In this document: one piece after another, positions 1 to 6,826 of the stretch | Position numbering within the stretch: position 1 is the first letter of the stretch | Layout of the letters: each line of letters starts with the position of its first letter | Origin: an uncultured Collinsella sp. | GTDB lineage: Bacteria; Actinomycetota; Coriobacteriia; Coriobacteriales; Coriobacteriaceae | Direction: 5' to 3' | Length of the DNA: 16,353 nt | Assembly: GCA_900552185.1 (NCBI GenBank) | Contig: URYT01000022.1 | Span: 1 to 16,353 of the forward strand | Position numbers and translations under genes: made by a program | The notes under the pieces: model-generated | The model's database searches: none | The model's input: the letters and a program-made list of their open reading frames with translations, nothing else | What the model was told of the DNA's origin: nothing

Positions 1-141
1 CCGCGGAGAGCGGAGGGGGCCTCCGGGGGGAACTGGTGCCCCCCGGAAAACGCGGCGCGCGAATGCGCAAAGCGATCCCCGCAGGGATCGCCCGCGTTTT
101 GGATGGAGGCCTATCTGGAGCAGTACGGCGCAAAGAAGTAA
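1..141 (+). other. Possible 3' end of an unidentified gene (partial, uncertain)
   Basis: Frame 1 is open from the window edge to a TAA at 139-141 and ends in the residues WMEAYLEQYGAKK. The last dozen codons look protein-like. The earlier part (PRRAEGASGG...) is low in hydrophobic residues and coincides with strong hairpins, so the true coding part may be short or absent. I do not recognise a family. It ends 30 bases before radC, whose ribosome binding site lies in that gap. Alternatively the whole stretch is non-coding and structured. The first bases are an assembly edge, so nothing upstream can be judged. Confidence 0.3.
18..111. other. Cluster of nested GC-rich palindromes
   Basis: The sequence shows a perfect 8-bp hairpin (23-30 with 39-46, loop 31-38). 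Directly after it, a 9-bp outer stem (47-55 with 92-100, AAAACGCGG/CCGCGTTTT) encloses a 4-bp hairpin (57-60 with 65-68) and a perfect 8-bp hairpin (72-79 with 84-91, loop CGCA). This gives a three-way-junction shape. An alternative 7-bp closing stem (18-24 with 105-111) is also possible. It ends in TTTT at 97-100, so part of it could act as a terminator. It could instead be an intergenic repeat or structured RNA. I recognise no known RNA family. Confidence 0.4.
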
Positions 142-171
142 GCGTTTTTAGAGAGAAAGGAGCGATTCCCC

Positions 172-861
172 ATGGCCAGTCATACCGGTCACCGCCAGCG
201 GATGAAAGCGGAATTTCTGGCCCGGGGCATCGAGGGCTGGCCCGACCACCGGGTGCTGGAGCTGCTGCTCTTCTACTCCATCCCCCAGGGGGATGTAAAC
301 GGTCTGGCCCATGACCTCATTGAGCAGTTCGGCTCCCTGTCCGGTGTGCTGGATGCGTCGGTAGAGGAGCTGCGCAAGGTAAAGGGCGTGGGGGAGCACA
401 CTGCGGTGCTGCTGCGGATGCTGCCCGCCCTGTTGGGCCGCTATCAGGCCAGCCGCACCCGGCTCAGCGACATCATCAACAGCGCCGACGACGCTTACCC
501 CTGGCTGGAGCCCTACTTCTTCGGGGCCCGGAACGAGATGGTGTACGTTCTGTGCCTGGACGGCAAGCGCCAGGTGCTGGGCGTGCGGAAGGTGGCCGAG
601 GGCAGCATCGAAATGGCTGAGATGAACGCCCGGCGCATTGCCGAGGAGGCCATGGGCCTGCGGGCCGCCCGGGTCTATGTGGCCCACAACCACGTGAGCA
701 ACCTGGCCATCCCATCCCAGGCCGACTGGCTGACCACCGATACCCTGCGGGCCATTCTGGCTCCCATCGGCATTGAGCTGGTGGACCACCTGGTCTTTGT
801 AGACGGAGACATGGTATCCATGGGCGAGAGCCGAAAGCTGCGGGGACTGAAATTTGTGTAA
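172..861 (+). CDS. radC: RadC family JAB/MPN domain protein
   Basis: A 229-residue protein of normal length for the RadC (UPF0758) family. The N-terminal half carries a helix-hairpin-helix-like segment (GVGEHTAVLLRMLPALLGRY). The C-terminal half is the JAB/MPN metalloprotease-like domain, with the metal-binding pair H172 and H174, S176 and D185. The usual HNHPSG sequence is changed here to HNHVSN, but the His, Ser and Asp pattern is kept. The ATG at 172 has a good ribosome binding site (AAAGGAG, 156-162). The function of RadC is unsettled; an early claim of a role in DNA repair in E. coli was not upheld. Arginine is encoded by CGG in 12 of 19 cases, unlike every gene after position 1113, which points to a different source genome. 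A strong terminator follows directly. Confidence 0.9.
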   Translation: MASHTGHRQRMKAEFLARGIEGWPDHRVLELLLFYSIPQGDVNGLAHDLIEQFGSLSGVLDASVEELRKVKGVGEHTAVLLRMLPALLGRYQASRTRLSDIINSADDAYPWLEPYFFGARNEMVYVLCLDGKRQVLGVRKVAEGSIEMAEMNARRIAEEAMGLRAARVYVAHNHVSNLAIPSQADWLTTDTLRAILAPIGIELVDHLVFVDGDMVSMGESRKLRGLKFV

Positions 862-864
862 GAT

Positions 865-905
865 TTGCGCCTCTCCCGGAAAACTAGGGGAGAGGCGCAA
901 GTTTT
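865..905 (+). terminator. Rho-independent terminator after radC
   Basis: A perfect 13-bp stem (865-877, TTGCGCCTCTCCC, with 888-900) has a 10-base loop and is followed by GTTTT at 901-905. It starts four bases after the radC stop codon and closes that transcription unit before the next promoter, whose -35 box begins only three bases later. Confidence 0.9.
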
Positions 906-907
906 GG

Positions 908-936
908 TTGCCGTAGAACATTAGTTCTGATATAAT
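908..936 (+). promoter_or_regulatory. Sigma-70 type promoter of the uvrB start
   Basis: A -35 box TTGCCG (908-913) and a perfect -10 box TATAAT (931-936) are separated by 17 bases. The start codon is 36 bases after the -10 box, with ribosome binding site AGAGGAGGGG at 957-966. A LexA-type operator lies between the two boxes. Confidence 0.85.
915..928. promoter_or_regulatory. LexA (DinR/Cheo) SOS box
   Basis: The perfect palindrome AGAACATTAGTTCT contains the Firmicutes LexA core GAAC-N4-GTTC (916-927). It fills the spacer between the -35 and -10 boxes, where a bound repressor would block RNA polymerase. uvrB is a classic SOS gene in Bacillus-type bacteria, so operator, promoter and downstream coding start agree. 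This supports reading 972-1112 as a genuine uvrB start and not as the native start of the helicase that follows. Confidence 0.85.
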
Positions 937-971
937 GATAGGACGAGACAACGGGCAGAGGAGGGGACGAC

Positions 972-1112
972 ATGCCGAAATTTGAAGTGGTTTCTGAGTA
1001 CACCCCGTCGGGTGACCAGCCTCAGGCCATTGAGGCCCTGTCCCAGGGTATCGAGATGGGCCTGGACGAGCAGACCCTGCTGGGCGTCACCGGTTCGGGC
1101 AAGACCTTTACC
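972..1112 (+). pseudogene. uvrB: 5' fragment of uvrB (excinuclease ABC subunit B)
   Basis: These 47 codons begin UvrB, the damage-verifying helicase-like subunit of nucleotide excision repair. The fragment has the typical start ([20 protein letters not shown]) and the Walker A loop of the UvrB family. It breaks off where UvrB should continue with its MANVI-like helix and the later YYDYYQPEAYVP segment, neither of which appears anywhere in the window. The SOS box and promoter upstream belong to it. It is a fragment because of the join at ~1092-1113 and shows no internal decay. Confidence 0.85.
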
Positions 1113-4100
1113 CTTACGCGCCGCATCGTCTACGCGCTCTCGCCCGAATCCGGTCCGTTCGTTGAACATCTGGATCAGGTGCTTGCTATTACCTTTACCA
1201 AAGATGCCGCGGCCGAGATTCGCGACCGCGTGCGCCGTGCGCTTATCGACGAGGGCATGGACGAGGAAGCACTGACCGTCGACGACGCGTGGATTTCGAC
1301 CATTCACGGCATGTGCTCGCGTATCCTGCGCGCGCATGCGCTGGAGCTGGGCATCGACCCCGAGTTCACGGTGCTCACCGATACCGACGAGCTTATGGAC
1401 CAGGCTGTTGAGCATGTGCTGGCCCGCGCGACGGCGCCCGATGCCGCCCCCGAGCTCGCGGCATCGCTCAAGGCCCTCTATGCCTGGTATCCCATGGCGG
1501 GCGAGGGCGGTTCCTTTGGCACCGGCACGACCATCAAGGGCCTGGTGCGCGACCTGCTGGAGCTGTCGAGCCAGTTGCCGGGCGGTATGGACGACGTGTG
1601 CGTGGCGCGCGGCCAGGCCGATACCTCGGCACTCGCCGATGCCTATCGCGCGGCGCTGGGCGCAAGCAAGGCCGCGACCGAGAAGGCGCAGATGGCACTC
1701 GACGCCATTGACGCGTTCGAGGCGAGCGGCAAGACCATGGCCGATGCAGCGCGACTCATGATGTCGTGCACCATGCCGCGCGCGAGCAAGGCATTCCCTA
1801 AGGAGCAGGTCGAGCTGCTCAAGGCCGAGGCCGCCGATGCGTTTATCAATATCGTGCTTGCCTGTGGTGGCCCGGCGCTCGATGCGTTGGTGGGCCTGGC
1901 CCGTTCCGTGGAGGCCGAGTATCGCGCGCTGAAGGCTGCCCAGTCCGCCCTCGATAATAACGACCTGCTGCGTATGGCTTACGAGGCCCTGCGCGATTAC
2001 CCTGCCATCCGTGCTGCGTACGAGGGCCGCTTTAAGATGGTCATGATCGATGAGTTTCAGGATACCGACCAGATGCAGGTCGATCTGATCCGTTACCTGA
2101 CGGGTGCGGGGGAGCGCGCGCTGTGCACCGTGGGCGATGCGCAGCAGTCCATCTATCGCTTCCGTGGCGCCGAGGTCGAGGTGTTCCGTCGTCAGGAGCG
2201 CAAGGTGGGCTCGTCTGCCGCGCCCGAGGCGACTGCCGTGGTCGACGCCCCTGCCGGCGAACTCGTCAAACTCGTGCGCAACTTCCGCAGCCACGACGAG
2301 GTACTGCGTTACGTGGCACGCGTCTTCGACGGCGATGACGGCGGCCTGATGCAGGGCTTTTTGGATCTTGAGGCGAGCGACGGCCGCAAGGACACGCTGG
2401 TGGCAGACGCCTCGCGTCGCCAGGCCCTCTTTGTTGCCGGCGGCAGTACGCAGGAACGCACACAGGCCAAGGCCCGTGCGATCGCCGAGCGATTCCGCGC
2501 GCTTGCCGATGCCGGCCAGCCCCAGGGCGGCATGGTGCTGCTGCTGGGCCGCATGACCAACGCCGACGTCTACGCCCAGGCCTTCCGCGACCAGGGGCTC
2601 GACTGCGTCATCGCGGGCGGCTCGGTCTTTGCCCAAGCAGCCGAGGTGCAGACGGTGCGCGCCCTGGTTTGTGCGCTCGCCAATCCGGCCGATACGGCGC
2701 AGGGCCTTATGCCGCTGCTCGCCTCGCCGATGTTTGCACTCGGCGCCCAGGAGTTCCTGGCGCTGGCGACCAAACTCGACGATCAGACGGGCGAGACGTC
2801 GCGCCGCAACATCGATGCGGGCATCATGAGCGATTCCGATGTGCCGGGTTTGCAAGACTTGTCGCTCGTGACGCGCGCCCGCGAGGTGCTGCGGTATGCG
2901 CTTCGTCGCGTGGGACGCGATTCGTTCGCCGCCATCGCGCGCGACGTGGTCAATGCTTCCGGCTGGTTCGTGCGTCTGGCGCAGCGCGGCCCCGAGGGCA
3001 AGGCCATTGCCGCTAACGTGCTCAAGGCGCTCGATGCCGTGGCCGAGGCAGAGGCCGAGCTCGGCAATTCTCCGCGCTCCATCGCGCTTGCCTTCGACCG
3101 CTTCTTGGCGGGCAAGGAGGCCCCGGGCGCGCTTAACGAGGAGGGCGACGGCGCGGTACGCATCATGACCGTGCATGCGTCCAAGGGTCTGGAGTATCCG
3201 GTCGTGGCGGTCGCCGAGTGCTTTGACGTGCGTAAGTCCTCGGGTGCGGCACAGATGGGTCGCGTCGAGGGCGGAGCGCAGGTCGTGGCACTGCCGGCAC
3301 GCTTCGATGGCGTTAAGCTTGCCGACGGAACCTTCGTGAAGGGCGACGACGTCAAAAAACAGTTTGAGCACGCGTTTAAGGGCAAGGGCACGTCGCTGTG
3401 GTTGCCGCCGGAGCTTATGGAAGACGTATGCGCGACGGGCTCTCCCGCCGAGGCATTTGCCCGCCTACGTAACGACGATCTGCAGCTTTCGCTCGAGGAG
3501 CGGGCCCGCTTGCTCTACGTTGCCATGACGCGTGCGGGCGAGCTGGTGATCTTGGCGATGGATGCCGGCGTGAGCCGCGGCAAGGTGACGGCGCCGACCT
3601 TCGATGTTGAGACGGATCTGACCTACGACGTGCTGCGCCGCATCCTGCCGACCGACGCTCTGGACGTGCCGCAGCTCGATAGCGACCGTCTGGTGTTCGA
3701 CAACTCCCAGCCGGGCGACTACGAGCTCATCTCGCTGGCGGACTTTACGTTTGGTGAGCAGGCGTTTGAGGCTAACGCTTCGCTGGATGCCGAGGGCAGG
3801 CTTGTTCGCGGCGATGTCGATGTCGCCGATAATGCTGCGCACTCAACTGTGCCCGGTCCTGCCGACCCCAAGCCCGATTCGTTTGAGCTTGTGTATCCCC
3901 AGGCAGTGGGCGTGCGCATGGGCATCTGTCCGTTTCCGGTGCGTGACTCGTATAGCTACTCATCAATCGCCGCGGCACTCCATGCCGAGACGGAAGATCG
4001 TGCCGCCGAGGCACATGTGCCCATGGACGAGGCTGGCGATGATGCGGAGTCGGATGGTTCCGAGATGGTCGATGCAGACGTGGCCGCCGTTGAGCCCGCC

Positions 4101-4637
4101 GGCGACCCCATGGCGCTGGGCTCGGCGTTCCATGCCGCCTGCCAGTGGCTGATCGAGATGGGTGCCGATGCGCTGCCCGCTGAGCGCGCCGATGCGCTGG
4201 CGCGTCTGTGGCGCCTGACGCCGGAGCAGCGCGGGCGCTTCGATGTCGCCCTGAATCGCTGGCTCAAGTCAGCTGTTCGTACCGACCTGCTCGCGTGGCC
4301 TTGCGTTCGCGCCGAGGTGCCGTTCTTTTCACTGGGCTGCGAGGACGAGGACATCGCTCGCTACGGTGCTTATGCCGAGGGCGCCATCGATGCCTTGGCA
4401 ACCGACCCGGCGGATCCGTCGCGCGCACTGGTCATCGACTACAAGACGGGTGGCACGCCGGACGAGACGCCGGACCAGCTGCTCGAGAAGCACGCCCTGC
4501 AGGCGCGCGTCTACGCTGATGTTCTGCACAAGGCGGGCTTTGAGGCCGTGACCGTCAAGTTCGTTCGCGTGGAGCAAGCGAACCCCGCCATCTTCGTCGA
4601 ACCCGCCGAGCCCCAAGTAGTCATCTACAATCTCTAG
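972..4637 (+). CDS. addA: Chimeric ORF: UvrB N-terminus joined to AddA-like helicase/nuclease
   Basis: Residues 1 to ~47 match UvrB ([25 protein letters not shown]; Walker A K44). From L48 on the protein is an AddA/UvrD superfamily 1A helicase. It has motif Ia [14 protein letters not shown], motif II with D360-E361 (MIDEFQD), motif [15 protein letters not shown] (388-399), motif [12 protein letters not shown], motif [11 protein letters not shown] (V734-E741) and motif [11 protein letters not shown] (848-855). The C-terminus is a RecB-type nuclease domain with H1054, D1140 (GAID), D1156 and K1158 (VIDYKTG). AddA works with AddB to resect double-strand breaks for recombination. The total length, 1221 residues, is near the family norm (~1230), because the UvrB piece replaces an AddA N-terminus of similar size that would hold the adenine-binding Q motif. 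Residues before L48 are almost certainly not native. The AddA identity from L48 on is secure; the annotated start is not. Confidence 0.85.
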   Translation: MPKFEVVSEYTPSGDQPQAIEALSQGIEMGLDEQTLLGVTGSGKTFTLTRRIVYALSPESGPFVEHLDQVLAITFTKDAAAEIRDRVRRALIDEGMDEEALTVDDAWISTIHGMCSRILRAHALELGIDPEFTVLTDTDELMDQAVEHVLARATAPDAAPELAASLKALYAWYPMAGEGGSFGTGTTIKGLVRDLLELSSQLPGGMDDVCVARGQADTSALADAYRAALGASKAATEKAQMALDAIDAFEASGKTMADAARLMMSCTMPRASKAFPKEQVELLKAEAADAFINIVLACGGPALDALVGLARSVEAEYRALKAAQSALDNNDLLRMAYEALRDYPAIRAAYEGRFKMVMIDEFQDTDQMQVDLIRYLTGAGERALCTVGDAQQSIYRFRGAEVEVFRRQERKVGSSAAPEATAVVDAPAGELVKLVRNFRSHDEVLRYVARVFDGDDGGLMQGFLDLEASDGRKDTLVADASRRQALFVAGGSTQERTQAKARAIAERFRALADAGQPQGGMVLLLGRMTNADVYAQAFRDQGLDCVIAGGSVFAQAAEVQTVRALVCALANPADTAQGLMPLLASPMFALGAQEFLALATKLDDQTGETSRRNIDAGIMSDSDVPGLQDLSLVTRAREVLRYALRRVGRDSFAAIARDVVNASGWFVRLAQRGPEGKAIAANVLKALDAVAEAEAELGNSPRSIALAFDRFLAGKEAPGALNEEGDGAVRIMTVHASKGLEYPVVAVAECFDVRKSSGAAQMGRVEGGAQVVALPARFDGVKLADGTFVKGDDVKKQFEHAFKGKGTSLWLPPELMEDVCATGSPAEAFARLRNDDLQLSLEERARLLYVAMTRAGELVILAMDAGVSRGKVTAPTFDVETDLTYDVLRRILPTDALDVPQLDSDRLVFDNSQPGDYELISLADFTFGEQAFEANASLDAEGRLVRGDVDVADNAAHSTVPGPADPKPDSFELVYPQAVGVRMGICPFPVRDSYSYSSIAAALHAETEDRAAEAHVPMDEAGDDAESDGSEMVDADVAAVEPAGDPMALGSAFHAACQWLIEMGADALPAERADALARLWRLTPEQRGRFDVALNRWLKSAVRTDLLAWPCVRAEVPFFSLGCEDEDIARYGAYAEGAIDALATDPADPSRALVIDYKTGGTPDETPDQLLEKHALQARVYADVLHKAGFEAVTVKFVRVEQANPAIFVEPAEPQVVIYNL

Positions 4638-4650
4638 CCCTCAGATAACT

Positions 4651-4711
4651 TGCGGTGGAATACGGACTGTTTTGGCCAAAAAAGCCGCCAAACAGTCCGC
4701 ATTTCACCGCA
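4651..4711. repeat. Imperfect inverted repeat after addA
   Basis: The left arm (4651-4676) and right arm (4684-4711) share a stem of TGCGGTG-AAT-CGGACTGTTT with two mismatches. The arms then run into a short centre around CAAAAAA. It starts 14 bases after the addA stop. No run of T follows, so a standard terminator is doubtful, though it may end transcripts in both directions. The length and symmetry would also fit a REP-like intergenic repeat. Confidence 0.7.
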
Positions 4712-4734
4712 ACGCATGGGAGAGCCTGGGGCGG

Positions 4735-4740
4735 TACAAT
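4735..4740 (+). promoter_or_regulatory. Possible -10 box for the DUF3284-like gene
   Basis: TACAAT preceded by GCGG lies 33 bases before the start codon at 4774. There is no convincing -35 box 16-18 bases upstream. The same GG-TANNAT arrangement occurs before dnaE and before the NadE-like gene. Confidence 0.35.
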
Positions 4741-4773
4741 GGCTCGAACGGTTCAAACGAATAAGGAGCCATC

Positions 4774-5283
4774 ATGCAGCTCATCAAAACGCTTAAGGTG
4801 ACGCCGGAGGAGCTTTTTGACGCTCTGGCGGGGTCCATCATGCAGGATATCGAGAACGCCACGGGCAAGCGTCCCAGCCGCAACAAGCTCAACGGCTATA
4901 AGTACGAGAAGCGTGCCCAGTCCGCAAAAGGCAAGGCCAAGGGCACGGCGATCAAGGTTAAGATCAAGCACTTTGACTACCCGTGTCTCTATGAGGTCCG
5001 TTTTCAGTATGCGGCGGGCATCAATACCATGCGCTATGAGGCTGCACCTGCTGGCGATGGTGCCTGCGAGCTCACCTATACCGAGGATTTTCAGGGTGTG
5101 GGTGGCAACACGTCTGGTACGCGCGGCAAGCTCGGCCTCTTCTTCTATGAGCGCAAGCTCAAAAGCCACGCCAACCAGACGATTGATCAAATCGTCAAAT
5201 ACATCGAGGGCGAGCGCCGCGTAAAGGCTAATCCCGCCTTCGCCGATGATACTGCCGAAAACGCTTCGGATGTATTCCATTGA
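4774..5283 (+). CDS. DUF3284-like protein, function unknown
   Basis: A 169-residue soluble protein that begins MQLIKTLKVTPEELFDALAGS. It resembles the DUF3284 family by its opening beta strand, the segment DIENATGKRPSRNKLNGYKY, and the alternating strands YEVRFQYAAGINTMRYEA and CELTYTEDF. The pattern of strands plus a C-terminal helix (NQTIDQIVKYIEGE) recalls an SRPBCC/START-like ligand-binding fold, but that is inference. There is no signal peptide, membrane segment or obvious catalytic motif. A good ribosome binding site (AAGGAG, 4763-4768) precedes the ATG by five bases. Base composition matches the surrounding Collinsella-like DNA. It stands alone, between an inverted repeat and a low-GC region. 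Confidence 0.7.
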   Translation: MQLIKTLKVTPEELFDALAGSIMQDIENATGKRPSRNKLNGYKYEKRAQSAKGKAKGTAIKVKIKHFDYPCLYEVRFQYAAGINTMRYEAAPAGDGACELTYTEDFQGVGGNTSGTRGKLGLFFYERKLKSHANQTIDQIVKYIEGERRVKANPAFADDTAENASDVFH

Positions 5284-5386
5284 TATCCTGTGCAAAAGCT
5301 TTACCGCTCTTCACATCAACTGCGAACACTTCAGGTTTCGAGTCAGTAGCGAGTGGCCCGACAAAATTAGTTGATGGAAGTACCAA

Positions 5387-6586
5387 ATGAATAAGAATGC
5401 CACTACGCAACTGCACATCTATTCCGCCTTTTTCGTTCTCGCGGGATTTGTTTTAAATCGGGGAGTGTTTCTACTTTTCCTTGCGGAGAAAGGAATGTCT
5501 GTCACGGAAATCGCGCTTTATCAAGCCCTGTTTAACATTGCAACGGTCGTCCTCGAGCTGCCAACAGGGTTGATAGGCGATTTCTTTGGAAAGAAGTTTT
5601 CGATTCAAGTGGGCGTGCTGCTGCTTTTCTTCCATACGGCTGGCATGCTGTTGCTCTCAGGTCCCTTTCTTGTCGTGCTTTCCCTTGTTGAGGCACTCGC
5701 CTACTCCCTTCAATCGGGATCCGAACAAGCGCTTTTATATGAAATTGCCCGGAATGCCGGTCAAGGAGAGCGCTTCCTCACCATCAATGCTCGGTTGCTT
5801 GCCGCGCAATCAATCGCTACGGGAATGGCAATTGTGCTCGGATCTTTCATTGCCCAAGTATCTTGGAGCGCCCTCTACGTATGTGTCTCCATTTTCTATC
5901 TCCTGCAGCTTTTCCTTCTGTATCCCATTGAGAGGACGGAAGCGACCCGTTCTGAAAGCTCTGAAAAGGGAAGGTTTGACACAGCCAAGATGTTCAGACG
6001 CGAAACCTGGCGTGTTGGAGAATCCGCTTTTGCGGTACTGCTTCTTCTAATCGGCACAAGCATGCTCGATGGATTCTATGGGAGTTATTACAACTTGAAT
6101 CAGTTGGTATTCGACGCATTTGATGCTCCCGTCTCCATAATAGGAATCTTTTTCGGTGCATCCTATGCAGTAAATGCGACGGCCTACATTGCAGCAGATT
6201 TCTTCTCGTCGCGTTTCGGGAAAAGAAATACCATGCTCGGCTCGATGCTAATCGAGGCTGGCCTTTTCATGATTCTTCCGTGGTTCGCTTCAAATCCGCT
6301 GTGTTTGTTTGGCCTTAGCATGGTGCTTTGTTTTCTCCCAGAAGTGGTGTACATCACTTCGGAAAACTTAATCCAAGACGCGATAGCGGACGATCTCCGC
6401 GCGACGATCCTTTCCGTCGCGTCTCTGGTAAGGGCTCTCTTTTCCGCAATGTTTTTCTCCATATTTGGACATGTGTTGGGGTTATATCCCATTCAGATAG
6501 CGCTCGGTATTATCGGTGCAATCTCGATAGCAATTACCGCCGTTGTTTCATTAAAAATGGTAGAAATACAGGTTTCCAAGAAATGA
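5387..6586 (+). CDS. Major facilitator superfamily transporter, likely efflux type
   Basis: A 399-residue, very hydrophobic protein with about twelve membrane segments in two halves. A charged cytoplasmic loop (about 181-209, with ERTEATRSESSEKGR) separates the halves. MFS motif A lies between segments 2 and 3 (GLIGDFFGKK, 61-70), and a matching copy begins the second half (ADFFSSRFGKR, 270-280). The segment SGSEQALLYE (110-119) is typical of drug-efflux-like MFS proteins. The substrate cannot be told. The ribosome binding site is weak (GGAAG, about eight bases before the ATG). Codon use is AT-richer than that of its neighbours: a 60-base sample at 5401-5460 counts 45% GC, against 63% at 4801-4860. 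This suggests acquisition by transfer. No transposase, integrase or clear target-site repeat is seen. Confidence 0.85.
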   Translation: MNKNATTQLHIYSAFFVLAGFVLNRGVFLLFLAEKGMSVTEIALYQALFNIATVVLELPTGLIGDFFGKKFSIQVGVLLLFFHTAGMLLLSGPFLVVLSLVEALAYSLQSGSEQALLYEIARNAGQGERFLTINARLLAAQSIATGMAIVLGSFIAQVSWSALYVCVSIFYLLQLFLLYPIERTEATRSESSEKGRFDTAKMFRRETWRVGESAFAVLLLLIGTSMLDGFYGSYYNLNQLVFDAFDAPVSIIGIFFGASYAVNATAYIAADFFSSRFGKRNTMLGSMLIEAGLFMILPWFASNPLCLFGLSMVLCFLPEVVYITSENLIQDAIADDLRATILSVASLVRALFSAMFFSIFGHVLGLYPIQIALGIIGAISIAITAVVSLKMVEIQVSKK

Positions 6587-6781
6587 TATATCGATTGACG
6601 AGTTATCCGAAGCGTCGAGCCTTCTTGATGGACATGACTATTCGTCACAAATCATTCCGCGCATCGCCGGGGTTCCAGTAATACTCGATATATCTGGGTG
6701 CCCTCATTCCCCTTTTTGAAGGTCCCAAAAAGACTACCCGTGTTGGTTTGGCTAGGTTCGGGTGCTGTCCGTGCCGTGGGG
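6587..6781. other. Low-GC non-coding stretch between the transporter and dnaE
   Basis: No gene is supported. A 10-base inverted repeat (GATATATCGA at 6585-6594, TCGATATATC at 6685-6694) starts inside the transporter stop codon. A weak AT-rich hairpin (CTTTTTG 6712-6718 with CAAAAAG 6726-6732) lies further on. Both could occur by chance. I see no tRNA or attachment site. Confidence 0.4.
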
Positions 6782-6787
6782 TAAAAT
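6782..6787 (+). promoter_or_regulatory. Possible -10 box for dnaE
   Basis: TAAAAT preceded by GGGG lies 39 bases before the dnaE ATG. No clear -35 box is present at the usual spacing. The dnaE ribosome binding site is GGAG at 6815-6818, eight bases before the ATG. Confidence 0.4.
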
Positions 6788-6826
6788 CGTTCAGTCAGAA
6801 CACGAACCCGCATCGGAGCTCATCAC

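Noticed and set aside
921..3371. Minus-strand open frame of 816 codons opposite addA
   Set aside because: Same GC-rich shadow effect. It also crosses the probable join and the promoter region, and has no domain or ribosome binding site.
972..4637. A natural new fusion enzyme combining excision repair and recombination
   Set aside because: The UvrB part is only the first ~47 residues and lacks any UvrB function of its own. The switch at a shared motif and the change in codon use fit a misjoin far better.
6585..6694. 10-base inverted repeat as the ends of a small insertion element
   Set aside because: The sequence is AT-rich and short, the flanks show no duplicated target, and the left copy overlaps the transporter stop codon. 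Chance is the simpler explanation.
6587..6826. tRNA or attachment site beside the low-GC transporter
   Set aside because: I found no cloverleaf, no T-loop GTTCRA pattern in proper context, and no long direct repeat on the other side of the gene.
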